DNA of 64,000 bases from positions 62,001 through 126,000 of the forward strand of contig NZ_JABX01000001.1 of the NCBI RefSeq assembly GCF_001469165.1, read 5' to 3'. The notes under the pieces are model-generated. The model saw only the letters and a program-made list of their open reading frames with translations, made no database searches and was not told the DNA's origin. The position numbers and the translations under genes were made by a program. Each line of letters opens with the position of its first letter. Position 1 is the stretch's first letter. Shown here one piece after another: positions 26,573-38,814 of this stretch. The stretch is from Thiohalocapsa sp. ML1 (GTDB lineage: Bacteria; Pseudomonadota; Gammaproteobacteria; Chromatiales; Chromatiaceae).

Positions 26573-26848
26573 TCATTCCCGATACCTCTGTTGCCAGTCG
26601 ACCATGACGGTCTTGATCGCGACAGCGTCTCCGACGACGACGGCAGCGCACACCAGGTTGTCACCGCGGCGCGCCCGAGAATCGTGCGAAATCCAGGCGT
26701 GTCCCTCGACTTATTCCAGCAGCGCGCCCTGCTCGATGAGCGTCTTCACCTCCGCCAAGGTCGCACGCCGCTTGGCCATCGCCTCAATGGCATGGTTGGT
26801 CAGCCAGACCCGTTTGCGGAAACGGTTGCTCTGAAAGCCCTCGCTCAT
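26573..26848 (-). pseudogene. DUF4258-type toxin-like gene broken by a stop codon
   Basis: From ATG 26848 the minus strand encodes 45 residues (WLTNHAIEAMAKRRATLAEV, then IEQGALLE), then TAA at 26711-26713. The same frame continues with VEGHAWISHDSRARRGDNL and VCAAVVVGDAVAIKTVMV, ending at TGA 26573-26575. Both halves together match the DUF4258 pattern (histidine near the start, 'DNL.CAAVV...AVIKTVM' at the end). A single substitution would restore the gene. It precedes the DUF2283 remnant, its usual partner. Confidence 0.7.
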
Positions 26849-27081
26849 TGCTTCGCTCCATTGCAAGCTGTGCCGACGCAAGCATCACAGATGAGGCGCC
26901 ATTCTAATCCCGGGCGTCGAGGGCGGGCACTGCGGCGAGCTGGAATGCCGACAGCGGCGCCCTTTCGGAACCCTGAGGCGTCCGCATGTCTGAGCAAGAT
27001 GCACGCCAGCGCCGCGCAGCCTGCCCGCAGCCGAGCTGTCCGGCGGCGGCGCGAAGCCCACCAGGATGCTTTCGCTCGCCC

Positions 27082-30000
27082 ATGATCACCGGCCTCTCCA
27101 CCTGGTCCGTCCGCCACCCCATCGGCGTCGTCATGCTGACGCTGGCGGTGATGGTGCTCGGCGGCTTCGCGCTGGGCAGCCTGAACCTGGATCTCTTGCC
27201 GCGCATCACCTATCCGGACATCCGCGTGCGGGTGCTGGACCCGGGCGTGCCGGCGGCGGTGATGGAGGACGAGGTGACGCGGCTGCTGGAGGAGCAGCTC
27301 GCGGCCACGGAGGGCGCCATCGCGATCCAGTCCGAGACCCGCGAGGGGCGCAGCGCCGTGGACCTGTCGTTTCGCTACGGCGAGGACATCGACCGGGCGC
27401 TGCGCGATGCGAGCACCCGGCTCGACCAGGCCCGGCGCTTCCTGCCCGAAACCGTCGAGCCGCCGGTCATCTACAAGAGCGACCCCTTTCAGTTGCCGGT
27501 GGCGGAGTACGTCGTGAGTTCGAGCCTGCGCGACAGCGTCGAGCTGCGGGACTGGGTCGAGTACAACCTGAGCCGCTCGCTGCTGACCCTGCCAGGCATC
27601 GCGGCGGCGGAGGTGGGCGGCGGCTTAGAGCGCGAGATCAGCATCGTCGCGGATCAATATCGCCTCGCCGGCGTCGGGCTGGACCTGCTGGACCTGCGTG
27701 ACACGCTGCAGGCGGCGAACCGCGACATCCCCGCCGGCCGGCTCATGATGACCGACGGCGAGATCAGCGGGCGCATCGGCGGGCGGCTCGACAAGGCCGC
27801 GGCCATTATCGACCTGCCGCTGCGGCAGGCAGGCGAGGCTGATCCGCCGGGCGCTGCCCGCCCTGACAACGACCGCGCAGCGCGCGCCCCGCCCGGGCTG
27901 CTGCGCGTCGGCGACGTGGCGCGGGTCATCGACGGCGCCGCCGCGGAGCGCCTGCGCATCCGGCTCGACGACGAGCCCGGCATCAAGCTCTCGATCCAGA
28001 AGCAGCCGCTTGAGAACACGGTCAGCGTCGTCGAGCGGGTCGATGCGGCGCTCGCGACCCTCGTCGAGCAGGCCCAGATCCCGCCGGACATCAGCGTGCG
28101 CAAGGTCAGCGACCAGGCGCGCTACATCCGGGCGAGCCTGCGCAATGCCGCGCAGGCGGCGCTGACCGGCGCCGCGCTGGCGATGTTTGTCGTGTATCTG
28201 TTCCTCGGCAGCGTGCGGCGCACGCTCATCATCGGCAGCGCCATGCCCATCGCCGTGCTGGTGACCTTCATTCTGATGGCCGCCTTCGGGCTCAACCTCA
28301 ACATCATGACCTTGGGCGGGCTCGCGCTCGGCGTCGGTATGCTGGTGGACAGCACCATCGTCATGCTGGAGAACATCCAGCGCCACCAGCGCTTGGGCGA
28401 GCAGCCGGTGCCCGCGGCCGTCAACGCGGCCCAAGAGGTGACGAGCGCCATCGTCGCCTCCACATCGACGAACCTCGCTGCCGTGCTGCCGTTTCTGTTC
28501 ATCGGCGGGCTGGTCGGGCTCCTGTTCCGAGAGCTGATCTTCACCATCTCGGCGGCGATCCTCGCGTCCATGATCGTCGCGCTGACGCTGGTGCCGGCGC
28601 TTGCAAGCCGGGTGCCGGCGACGCGGGAGGGCTGGCTGCGGCGCGGCATCGATCGCGGCGTCGGCGCGCTCCAGGCGGCCTATGGCTGGCTGCTTGAACG
28701 CCTGCTACCGCTGCGCTGGCTCGTGGTGGCCGGCTTCAGCGCCTGGCTCGCGCTCACGGTGCCGAGCTTTCTCACCGGCGCGCAGCAGTTCCTGCCGGAG
28801 CTCGACGAGGGCGACGTGCAGATCGCGCTCCGGGCGGATGAGGGCATCAGCGTCGAGGAGATGGACCGCATGACGCGCCAAGTCGAGGCCATCGTCGCCG
28901 CCCAGCCGGAGGTTGACGCGGTGTTCACGACGGTCGGCGGCTGGGTGTTCGGCCGCTCGGCCTGGGAGAGCCCCAACCGCGGCGGCATTCAGGTGCTGCT
29001 GCGGCCGTCAGCGGCGCGCGACGGGCTCACGTCGGACGCCTTCATCGAGCGGCTGAAGCGCCTGGTGCGGGACGCGGCCATACCTGGCCTCAGCGCCTAC
29101 TACTACACCAGCGGCGTGCGCGGCATCCGCTTCAACCGCGGCGACGACGACGTGAGCCTGCGCTTCCAGGGACCGGACTTAGCGCAGCTCATCGACCTGG
29201 CCGATGCCGCCGTGCTGCGCCTCAAGGAGGTGCCGAGCCTCGCCAACGTGCAGCACTCCAACGAGGAGGTGAGCCGCGAACTCTCCGTGAGCGTAGACCG
29301 CCGCCGCGCCGCGAGCTACGGGCTCAGCGTCGAGGACATCGGTGCCGTGCTGCGCTTCGCGCTGGAGGGCGAGACCGTCACGGAGCTCATCGACGACGAT
29401 CGCGGCGTTGCCGTGCGCCTGCGGCTCGACCGCGACGACGTGGGCGCACCCGGGGATATCGAGTCCATCATCCTGTTCGGCAACACCGGGGAGCGACGGC
29501 CCATCCGACTCGGCGACATTGCCGAGGTCCAGGTGCTGCCGCAGCCGGGGGGGATCATGCGCGACCGCCAGCAGCGGGTGGTGGAGGTGTCGGCGTCGGT
29601 GGCCGGCGACGCGACCCTGGAGACGGCCATCGGCGCTGCGCTGGCGGCGCTCGCCGACCTGCCGCTGCCGCGCGGCTATACCTTCTACGAGGCGGGCGCG
29701 CTAGACACGCTGAACGAAGGCCGGGATCTCGGCCGCATCCTGCTCGCGCTCGCGCTGTTCCTGGTGCTGGTGGTGATGGCAGTGCAGTACGAGTCGCTGC
29801 GCAACCCGCTGATCATTCTGTTGTCGGTGCCCTTCGCGCTCATCGGCGTGGTGCTCGGGCTGCAGGTGACCGACACCCCCTTGTCGATGCCAGTCTGGCT
29901 CGGGCTCATCATGCTCGCCGGCATCGTCGTCAACAACGCCATCGTGCTGGTGGAGTTCATCGAGATCCGCCGCACCGAGGGCGCAGCCATGGCAGAGGCC

Positions 30001-30258
30001 ATCGTCAGCGCCGCGCGGCTGCGACTGCGGCCCATCCTGATGACCACGTTGACGACGGTGCTCGGCATGCTGCCGCTGGCGCTGGCCTTCGGCGAGGGCT
30101 CCGAGATGCTGCAACCGCTAGCCATCGTCATTGTTTGGGGGCTCGGCTTCTCGTTGTTCGTATCCCTGCTGTTGGTGCCGATGGTCTATCGGATCCTGGG
30201 GCGGCGTGGTGAGTCGCCGGCCGCGGCGGATGCCGCTCGCGGCGCGCTCGCGCAGTGA
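27082..30258 (+). CDS. RND-family efflux transporter, inner-membrane pump subunit
   Basis: The 1058-residue protein begins MITGLSTWSVRHPIGVVML, an RND first helix, and has the usual two halves with 12 membrane helices and two large periplasmic loops. The motif 'GGLALGVGMLVDSTIVMLEN' in helix 4 carries the Asp used for proton coupling, and AGIVVNNAIVLVEF marks helix 10. It resembles AcrB/CusA-like pumps of the HAE group. A membrane-fusion protein and outer-membrane channel are normally encoded beside such pumps but are absent here. ATG 27082 was chosen because the upstream 32 codons of the open frame are not conserved in type. Confidence 0.93.
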   Translation: MITGLSTWSVRHPIGVVMLTLAVMVLGGFALGSLNLDLLPRITYPDIRVRVLDPGVPAAVMEDEVTRLLEEQLAATEGAIAIQSETREGRSAVDLSFRYGEDIDRALRDASTRLDQARRFLPETVEPPVIYKSDPFQLPVAEYVVSSSLRDSVELRDWVEYNLSRSLLTLPGIAAAEVGGGLEREISIVADQYRLAGVGLDLLDLRDTLQAANRDIPAGRLMMTDGEISGRIGGRLDKAAAIIDLPLRQAGEADPPGAARPDNDRAARAPPGLLRVGDVARVIDGAAAERLRIRLDDEPGIKLSIQKQPLENTVSVVERVDAALATLVEQAQIPPDISVRKVSDQARYIRASLRNAAQAALTGAALAMFVVYLFLGSVRRTLIIGSAMPIAVLVTFILMAAFGLNLNIMTLGGLALGVGMLVDSTIVMLENIQRHQRLGEQPVPAAVNAAQEVTSAIVASTSTNLAAVLPFLFIGGLVGLLFRELIFTISAAILASMIVALTLVPALASRVPATREGWLRRGIDRGVGALQAAYGWLLERLLPLRWLVVAGFSAWLALTVPSFLTGAQQFLPELDEGDVQIALRADEGISVEEMDRMTRQVEAIVAAQPEVDAVFTTVGGWVFGRSAWESPNRGGIQVLLRPSAARDGLTSDAFIERLKRLVRDAAIPGLSAYYYTSGVRGIRFNRGDDDVSLRFQGPDLAQLIDLADAAVLRLKEVPSLANVQHSNEEVSRELSVSVDRRRAASYGLSVEDIGAVLRFALEGETVTELIDDDRGVAVRLRLDRDDVGAPGDIESIILFGNTGERRPIRLGDIAEVQVLPQPGGIMRDRQQRVVEVSASVAGDATLETAIGAALAALADLPLPRGYTFYEAGALDTLNEGRDLGRILLALALFLVLVVMAVQYESLRNPLIILLSVPFALIGVVLGLQVTDTPLSMPVWLGLIMLAGIVVNNAIVLVEFIEIRRTEGAAMAEAIVSAARLRLRPILMTTLTTVLGMLPLALAFGEGSEMLQPLAIVIVWGLGFSLFVSLLLVPMVYRILGRRGESPAAADAARGALAQ

Positions 30259-30280
30259 AGAAGGGGCACCGCGGACGCAC

Positions 30281-30328
30281 GGCCGAGGGCCAAGGGGCTC
30301 GCCTCGGCCCTTGGCCCTTGGCCCTCGC
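30281..30328. repeat. Heptamer-repeat hairpin, copy 4
   Basis: GGCCGAGGGCCAAGG and the inverted CTCGGCCCTTGGCCCTTGG face each other between the convergent RND pump and cytochrome genes. The position would suit a bidirectional terminator, although no T-tract follows. Confidence 0.78.
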
Positions 30329-30361
30329 TTCAGTGCCTTGCCGGTCTGCGGAATCCGCCCG

Positions 30362-31159
30362 CTACGGCGTCGCGGGCGGCGTCGCGCGGATGCCGGCGGC
30401 ATCGCGGACGAAGCTCGGGAAGTCCGGGTTGGTCCAGCCCGGCGGTGCAAGCTTGTCCGCGGGTGGGCGCAGCCGGGAGGTGTAGTCCAGCACCGCGGAT
30501 TCGTCGGCAGCGGTGAAGTGCTCGATCTGTTTGGTCATCTTGGAGTCCGCGTTGCGCCGCTCGCCGGCGCGGATCTGATCGAACTGGTGCACGAGATAGG
30601 CGTAATGCTGGCCCGCAAGCGCGGGGATGTGGTCCTGCACGTCCCCCTCGCCGGCGGGGCCATGGCAATCCATGCACTGCTCGCGATAGAGCTGCTCGCC
30701 GCGCTCGAGGTCGGTGCCTGGGCCCAAGCCGTTGTCAGCCGTCATCGGCAGCGCGGCCACGTAGGCCGCGACGTCGGCCATCTCCTGCGGCCCGCCGAGG
30801 ATGCTGGGCACCGAGAAAGGGTACATGAGCGGATTATCGCGGTTGCCGGCGCGGAAGTCGGCCAACTGCTTGATGATGACGGTGCGCAACTGGCCCGCGA
30901 TCTGCGGATAGCTGCCGTCGATGCTGCCCCAGCCCTCCGGCAGGTGACAGACCGCGCAGGTCAGATAGGCGCGACGGCCGTTGTCGATATCGGGTGTCAG
31001 CGCCATGACTTGGTCGTACTCGGCGGCGGCCACGGCCGCCGGGTCCGCGGGTGGCGGCTCGGCTGCGGACTCGCAGAGCCCGGCAGCGGGCACGGACAGC
31101 ACCGCGAGCAAGACAAGGGCCGGCGGCAAAGGATGGCGGCGGGAGCGTACAACGAACAT
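30362..31159 (-). CDS. Dihaem cytochrome c (c4-like), periplasmic
   Basis: The 265-residue protein has a signal peptide (hydrophobic core about residues 10-27) and two haem-binding motifs, CAVCH in the first domain and CMDCH in the second, each followed by a later Met that can serve as axial ligand (PLMYPFS and SKMTKQI). The layout is that of cytochrome c4, a soluble electron carrier between cytochrome complexes and oxidases. The ATG follows GGAGG, which excludes the longer open frame. The redox partner cannot be read from the context, although it would fit a sulfur-oxidising respiratory or photosynthetic chain. Confidence 0.9.
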   Translation of the reverse strand: MFVVRSRRHPLPPALVLLAVLSVPAAGLCESAAEPPPADPAAVAAAEYDQVMALTPDIDNGRRAYLTCAVCHLPEGWGSIDGSYPQIAGQLRTVIIKQLADFRAGNRDNPLMYPFSVPSILGGPQEMADVAAYVAALPMTADNGLGPGTDLERGEQLYREQCMDCHGPAGEGDVQDHIPALAGQHYAYLVHQFDQIRAGERRNADSKMTKQIEHFTAADESAVLDYTSRLRPPADKLAPPGWTNPDFPSFVRDAAGIRATPPATP

Positions 31160-31417
31160 GGGGTCCTCCAGATGCGGATGGGCCCGCATGTCGCGCCTGC
31201 GGGTCCCGGCGGCTGCCGGGCGAGCTGCGCCGACGGTCGCCTTCCAAGTATCGCATTGGCCGGATGAGCTGTCTCGTCGCCGGAGGCGCACTGTCAACCG
31301 ACTCCGTCATAGATTCCGACGCGCAGCACTGACAGTAGCGTCGGCGGACTGTAAGATTCGCTGCTTCGCCCGCTTGAGCGCGAGGACGACAGGGTAATTC
31401 AACATGGGACCCCGGCG

Positions 31418-32164
31418 ATGAACGACTTCCGCAATCCGGACTGGCAGGGCCGCGGCCCGAGTGACATCCCAGCGCGCGGCGGTGCGCAGCCCAGCTATGG
31501 CGATGGCCAGCGTCGGCAGGAGGGCATGGCGGAGCCCGTGTACGGCCAGCTCCGGCCCCGCAGGAGCGGCCCCACGCATCACCGCACCTCGAGCAGCAGC
31601 AAGCGCAAGATCCGGCGGCTGCGCATCCTCGCCGCGGGGCTCGCCGCGGGGCTCGTGGCCAGCATCGTGTTTTCCGTCGTGCTCTATTTCCACAGCAAGC
31701 GCCTGCGCATGGAGGAAACGTCGCTGACGGTGGAGCAGAAACAAATGGAGGCGGAGCTCGCCAAGGCGCGGGAGCGCATCACCGAGCTCAACAACGATCT
31801 GCGCATCCTGCTCGCCAATCGCATCCCCGGCGTCGACGAGCTGGTGTTCGATCGGCAGATCGAGCTCAACGATCAGTACGTGAAGAACATCACCTTCGTG
31901 AAGTCCGGCCTGGGCGATCTCAGTACCATCGAGTTCACCACCGTCGTGCACAACGCGCGCACGGGGCCGATCCTGCCGCAGGTGGACATCGTGCTGTTCG
32001 ACGAGTCCGGACTCCAGACCGGCGCCGCGCGACTCGATAAGACCCAGACCATCACCCCCGCAGACATCCCGGAGCTGCAGCCGGGCGAGACCCGCACCTA
32101 TTCGGCGCAGGTCAACCTCCAACGCCAGACTCCGTCCAAGTACTTCGTCGTCGAAGTGCGCTGA
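31418..32164 (+). CDS. Membrane-anchored protein of unknown function with coiled coil
   Basis: The 248-residue protein has a basic, disordered N-terminal part (about 60 residues, rich in Gln, Gly and Arg), one membrane helix at about residues 68-90 (LAAGLAAGLVASIVFSVVLY), a coiled coil at about 92-130 and a beta-rich C-terminal domain with 'FTTVVHNARTGPILPQVDIV', which resembles an immunoglobulin-like or FxLYD-like fold. It is probably anchored in the inner membrane with the C-terminal domain in the periplasm. I do not recognise the family. It is divergent from the cytochrome c gene. Confidence 0.75.
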   Translation: MNDFRNPDWQGRGPSDIPARGGAQPSYGDGQRRQEGMAEPVYGQLRPRRSGPTHHRTSSSSKRKIRRLRILAAGLAAGLVASIVFSVVLYFHSKRLRMEETSLTVEQKQMEAELAKARERITELNNDLRILLANRIPGVDELVFDRQIELNDQYVKNITFVKSGLGDLSTIEFTTVVHNARTGPILPQVDIVLFDESGLQTGAARLDKTQTITPADIPELQPGETRTYSAQVNLQRQTPSKYFVVEVR

Positions 32165-32230
32165 GCCACCGCCCCCGGCGGAACTCCGAAGCGCGTGTCG
32201 CGCAGCGCGTCGGCGCCAGTTGAATCAAGC

Positions 32231-32284
32231 GCCGAGGGCCGAGGGCCGAGGAGCGCATCCCTCTGCCCTTGGCCCTTGGCCCCC
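32231..32284. repeat. Heptamer-repeat hairpin, copy 5
   Basis: Three GCCGAGG-type units face inverted CCCTTGG units, giving an imperfect hairpin in the nrdA upstream region. Confidence 0.72.
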
Positions 32285-32346
32285 GCCGCCTGCCGCTGCC
32301 GCCCGTCGCCGGGCGCTCCGCCGAGCCCGGCCCTCACACCCGTCGA

Positions 32347-32355
32347 CTATCCACA
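32347..32355 (+). promoter_or_regulatory. DnaA box (one mismatch)
   Basis: CTATCCACA differs from the consensus TTATCCACA at one base. It lies 54 bases before a perfect box. Confidence 0.5.
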
Positions 32356-32400
32356 GCCGAAGCCCGCAATAGCGCACCCTCGCGCACTGTCGGCACCAAG

Positions 32401-32409
32401 TTATCCACA
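32401..32409 (+). promoter_or_regulatory. DnaA box (perfect)
   Basis: TTATCCACA matches the strict consensus. DnaA boxes upstream of nrdAB link dNTP supply to replication in Escherichia coli, and the same arrangement is plausible here. Confidence 0.65.
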
Positions 32410-32449
32410 GATTTCGCACAGCTCGCTAACGGCTTTCCAACGGACTTGA

Positions 32450-32465
32450 GCACAATATCTTGTGG
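32450..32465. promoter_or_regulatory. NrdR box 1
   Basis: CACAATATCTTGTG is a palindrome with five-base arms that matches the NrdR box consensus (ACACTATATATAGTGT type). It ends directly before the -35 element of the nrdA promoter. Confidence 0.75.
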
Positions 32466-32493
32466 TTGACAGGTCACCACGAGCATATATATT
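32466..32493 (+). promoter_or_regulatory. nrdA promoter (sigma-70 type)
   Basis: TTGACA (32466-32471) and TATATT (32488-32493) are 16 bases apart. The -35 element is perfect and the -10 matches five of six. The two NrdR boxes flank and overlap it. Confidence 0.7.
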
Positions 32494-32497
32494 CCGA
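32482..32497. promoter_or_regulatory. NrdR box 2
   Basis: AGCATATATATTCCGA keeps the central part of the NrdR consensus and starts exactly 32 bases after box 1, the usual three-turn spacing. It overlaps the -10 element. Confidence 0.6.
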
Positions 32498-32639
32498 GCA
32501 TTGAAGCTGGGGGCGAGGAGTTGACGTGTCTCGGGCACGGAGCGGGAACAGCTCCGCGGGTCCGACGGCCCGGTCGCATTTCCCTAGACGACAAAGCGAA
32601 AGACGACAAACCGAACCACCACACGCCAGGAGAACCGCC

Positions 32640-36725
<4,086 letters not shown>

Positions 36726-36730
36726 GAAAA

Positions 36731-36772
36731 GGGTGAAGTTTGAAGGGTGAAGTTTGAAGGGTGAAGTTTGAA
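36731..36772. repeat. Three perfect copies of GGGTGAAGTTTGAA
   Basis: The 14-base unit is repeated three times without a change, directly after the nrdA stop. It is AT-richer than its surroundings. Function unknown; recent slippage or duplication is likely. Confidence 0.85.
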
Positions 36773-36818
36773 ATGGCGAGCGCGCGGACTGAGACCGCCG
36801 GCGTCTGGTCGGCTGCCC

Positions 36819-36934
36819 GGGTACGCCGACTTTAGTCGGCCCGCTCTGGGTACGCCGACTTTAGTCGGCCCGCTCTGGGTACGCCGCCTTTCGTCGGCCC
36901 GACCTGGATACGCCGACTTCAGTCCGCCCACGCG
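36819..36934. repeat. Four tandem copies of a 29-base palindromic repeat
   Basis: Units start at 36819, 36848, 36877 and 36906. The first two are identical; the last two are degenerate. The core GCCGACTTTAGTCGGC folds into a seven-pair hairpin. A fifth, single copy lies at 37498-37522, so the family is dispersed. Confidence 0.85.
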
Positions 36935-36975
36935 GCGACAGCCGCACTCTACTGCCCCGGCGTGAGATCGGTTCA

Positions 36976-37143
36976 ATGTCGACAGCAACAGCGGAAGTCC
37001 ACAACAATCAGCTCTACACAGATGAGCCCCTAGGCGACAGCGAAACCGTCCCGGACTTCCTGCCGCCGCCAGATAATCTCGTCCCGCGCCGACAAGACCC
37101 TGCGGCTCACCCGCTACCAGTTTCGGAGGATGACAATGCTTGA
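36976..37143 (+). pseudogene. Truncated antitoxin-like reading frame upstream of hicB-like gene
   Basis: The 55-residue frame reads LYTDEPLGDSETVPDF and LPPPDNLV, the start of CopG-type antitoxins of the 'TDEPLG...DFLPPPE.LV' kind, but then loses similarity. The following helix is missing, although another frame resumes with ADKTLRLTRYQ. It overlaps the start of the HicB-like gene. It is probably a relic after a frameshift or deletion. Similarity is by memory and moderate. Confidence 0.4.
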
Positions 37144-37450
37144 GTACAAGGGCTACCAAGGCGCCGTCGAGCCCGAGGACGGCAGCTTCTTCGGCCGGGC
37201 CATCGGCCTGCGCGATGTCATCACCTTTGAGGGCGAAAGCTTTGCGGAAGTCGAGCAGGCGTTTCACGACAGCATTGACGACTACCTCGCCTTCTGCGCC
37301 GAGCGCGGCGAGCAGCCCGATCGCAGCTTCAACGGCAGAGTCCCGCTGCGCCTTCCCCCGGAGCTCCACCGGCGCGCCGCGACCCGCGCTGAAGCGGAGG
37401 GCATAAGCTTGAACCAGTGGATCGCGAAGCGGATCAAGGCGGGGGCCTAA
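37136..37450 (+). CDS. HicB-family antitoxin-like protein
   Basis: The 104-residue protein has the HicB layout: a degenerate RNase-H-like part (YKGYQGAVEPEDGSFFGRA, then GLRDVITFEGESFAEVEQAF) and a C-terminal ribbon-helix-helix (LRLPPELHRRAATRAEAEG, then SLNQWI). HicB binds and neutralises the HicA mRNA interferase. ATG 37136 lies six bases after GGAGG; an ATG at 37130 is too close. No hicA gene is found on either side, so it is an orphan, which is common for this subfamily. Confidence 0.83.
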   Translation: MLEYKGYQGAVEPEDGSFFGRAIGLRDVITFEGESFAEVEQAFHDSIDDYLAFCAERGEQPDRSFNGRVPLRLPPELHRRAATRAEAEGISLNQWIAKRIKAGA

Positions 37451-37497
37451 TGCGTCTGACCCGGGTGCGTCAACAATGACCGGCCTCCCCTCCCCTG

Positions 37498-37522
37498 GGT
37501 ACGCCGACTTTAGTCGGCCCGG
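37498..37522. repeat. Single dispersed copy of the GCCGACTTTAGTCGGC repeat
   Basis: GGGTACGCCGACTTTAGTCG and the following GCCCG are identical to the first 25 bases of the tandem unit at 36819. It lies between the HicB-like gene and the next gene. Confidence 0.8.
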
Positions 37523-37605
37523 CTGGCGCAGCCGCGCGCCACATCCGCACACGCCATAAGAGCTCACCGATACCCTAACGCCAACCACCACCACGGGAAT
37601 CGCAC

Positions 37606-37971
37606 GTGACAACAGACTCCAACGAAGACCCGCACATCGACGTCTTGCAGAACATTGAGGTCGGCCTGCGCAGCTTGTACGACCGCTCGCCGACGCTCAC
37701 CGACACCCAATGCATGTTCGCGCTGGACAGCGCCAAGGTCGCCGCCAAGCAGGCCTTCGGCTACGCCAAGAACGAGCCGCTCAAGATCCTGCCCGGCACC
37801 GAACCCATCGTCGATTGGTGTGTCGCCGTCGGTCGCGAGCGCATCGACAAGATCAACGACTTGACCCTCAAGGAGTACCTGTCATGCATCGATAAGATCA
37901 AGCGCTCTGTCAAGCGCCACTCCGCGTCAGGCCCACGGGGATACTATGAGTTTATTCGGGAGTTTGTCTGA
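37606..37971 (+). CDS. Small protein of unknown function
   Basis: The 121-residue protein starts at GTG 37606. It is helical and charged, with no signal peptide, membrane segment or known motif (LQNIEVGLRSLYDRSPTLTD, then KRHSASGPRGYYEFIREFV at the end). It stands in a region of small accessory genes and repeats between nrdA and nrdB. The balanced codon use and lack of rare-base stretches suggest a real gene. The end 'GYYEFIREFV' looks like a conserved tail, but I cannot name the family. Confidence 0.6.
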   Translation: MTTDSNEDPHIDVLQNIEVGLRSLYDRSPTLTDTQCMFALDSAKVAAKQAFGYAKNEPLKILPGTEPIVDWCVAVGRERIDKINDLTLKEYLSCIDKIKRSVKRHSASGPRGYYEFIREFV

Positions 37972-38041
37972 GGATAAACATTGACGCACCGCTCTTGCAA
38001 CAGGCACGCGGAGCAAGTGACTCCGGAAAAGGGCGCTAACT

Positions 38042-38097
38042 CTTTATTGGACCTGACCCCTTATTGGACCGACCCCTTATTGGACCTATTGGACCCA
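38042..38097. repeat. Degenerate direct repeats of TTATTGGACC
   Basis: TTATTGGACC occurs three times with a shorter TATTGGACC copy, separated by GACCCC-type bases. It lies upstream of the pRiA4b-type gene. It may be the scar of a mobile element. Confidence 0.6.
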
Positions 38098-38155
38098 GAG
38101 CGGCGTCGCACTTGATACTCCTGACACTGACCAACTCGATGGGGGAGGCCATCCC

Positions 38156-38728
38156 ATGGCAAGACAACCGAAGCGGACTTACCAACTGAAGATCACGCTG
38201 AAGGGCGCAAAGCCGCCGATCTGGCGGCGGGTGCTCGTGCCGAGCGATATCCGTCTCGATCAGCTCCACCTGGTGATCCAGCTCGTAATGGGCTGGCTGG
38301 ATTGTCACTTGCACCAGTTTGAAGCTCAAGGCGTATTTTTCGGTGTCCCGGACAATGACTTCGGGGAGGACATGGGGGTCGAAGATGAAAGCAAGGTCAA
38401 GCTGCATGACCTACTCACACGAGAGAAGCAGTCGATAAGCTACGAGTATGACTTCGGCGACGGCTGGGAGCATCAGATCATGCTCGAGCAGGTGCTGCCC
38501 TACGATAAGGAGGAAGCGCTGCCGGTGTGCATCAAGGGTAAGCGCGCCTGCCCCCCGGAAGATTGCGGGGGCGTCTGGGGCTATGCCGCCTTGCTCAAGG
38601 TCCTGGCCGATCCTGCCGATCCGGAGCACGAGTCGATGCTGGAATGGGTAGGGGGGCCATTCGATGCCGAGGAATTCGATGAAAGGGCCGCCAATTTCGC
38701 GCTCTCCGGATTGCAAAACCGTTCGTAG
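38156..38728 (+). CDS. pRiA4b ORF-3-like family protein
   Basis: The 190-residue protein shows the family's signatures: YQLKITLKGAKPPIWRRVLV at the start, DQLHLVIQLVMGW, YEYDFGDGWEHQIMLE and CPPEDCGGVWGYAALL with two cysteines. The family is named after a plasmid gene of Agrobacterium and is spread by horizontal transfer; its function is unknown. The gene is preceded by direct repeats and followed by hairpin repeats, consistent with an acquired gene. Confidence 0.9.
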   Translation: MARQPKRTYQLKITLKGAKPPIWRRVLVPSDIRLDQLHLVIQLVMGWLDCHLHQFEAQGVFFGVPDNDFGEDMGVEDESKVKLHDLLTREKQSISYEYDFGDGWEHQIMLEQVLPYDKEEALPVCIKGKRACPPEDCGGVWGYAALLKVLADPADPEHESMLEWVGGPFDAEEFDERAANFALSGLQNRS

Positions 38729-38814
38729 ACGGGCGTGCTGCAGGGGCTGATCAGCAGTTCTGCCTGGTCGATCATACGGCCTTGATCCTTATCCCGGCCC
38801 GCGCCGCGGGTCCG

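Larger units (their letters stand above)
26114..27081. other. Long decaying intergenic region
   Basis: These 968 bases hold no intact gene. On the minus strand they contain remnants of a DUF4258 gene and a DUF2283 gene (listed separately) with a heptamer-repeat hairpin between them. From 26850 to 27081 nothing was recognised apart from the start region of the RND pump. Confidence 0.6.
32165..32639. other. Regulatory region upstream of nrdA
   Basis: These 475 bases contain, in order, a heptamer-repeat hairpin, two DnaA boxes and a promoter flanked by two NrdR boxes (listed separately). No gene was recognised; a longer open frame of nrdA from 32526 has no ribosome-binding site. Confidence 0.7.

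Noticed and set aside
26986-27081. Longer start of the RND pump from 26986
   Set aside because: The added residues are Arg/Pro/Cys-rich and precede the normal first helix of RND pumps; ATG 27082 gives the typical start.
36819-36934. CRISPR-like reading of the four tandem units
   Set aside because: The unit is repeated head to tail without variable spacers; the internal palindrome and the dispersed copy fit a palindromic repeat family instead.
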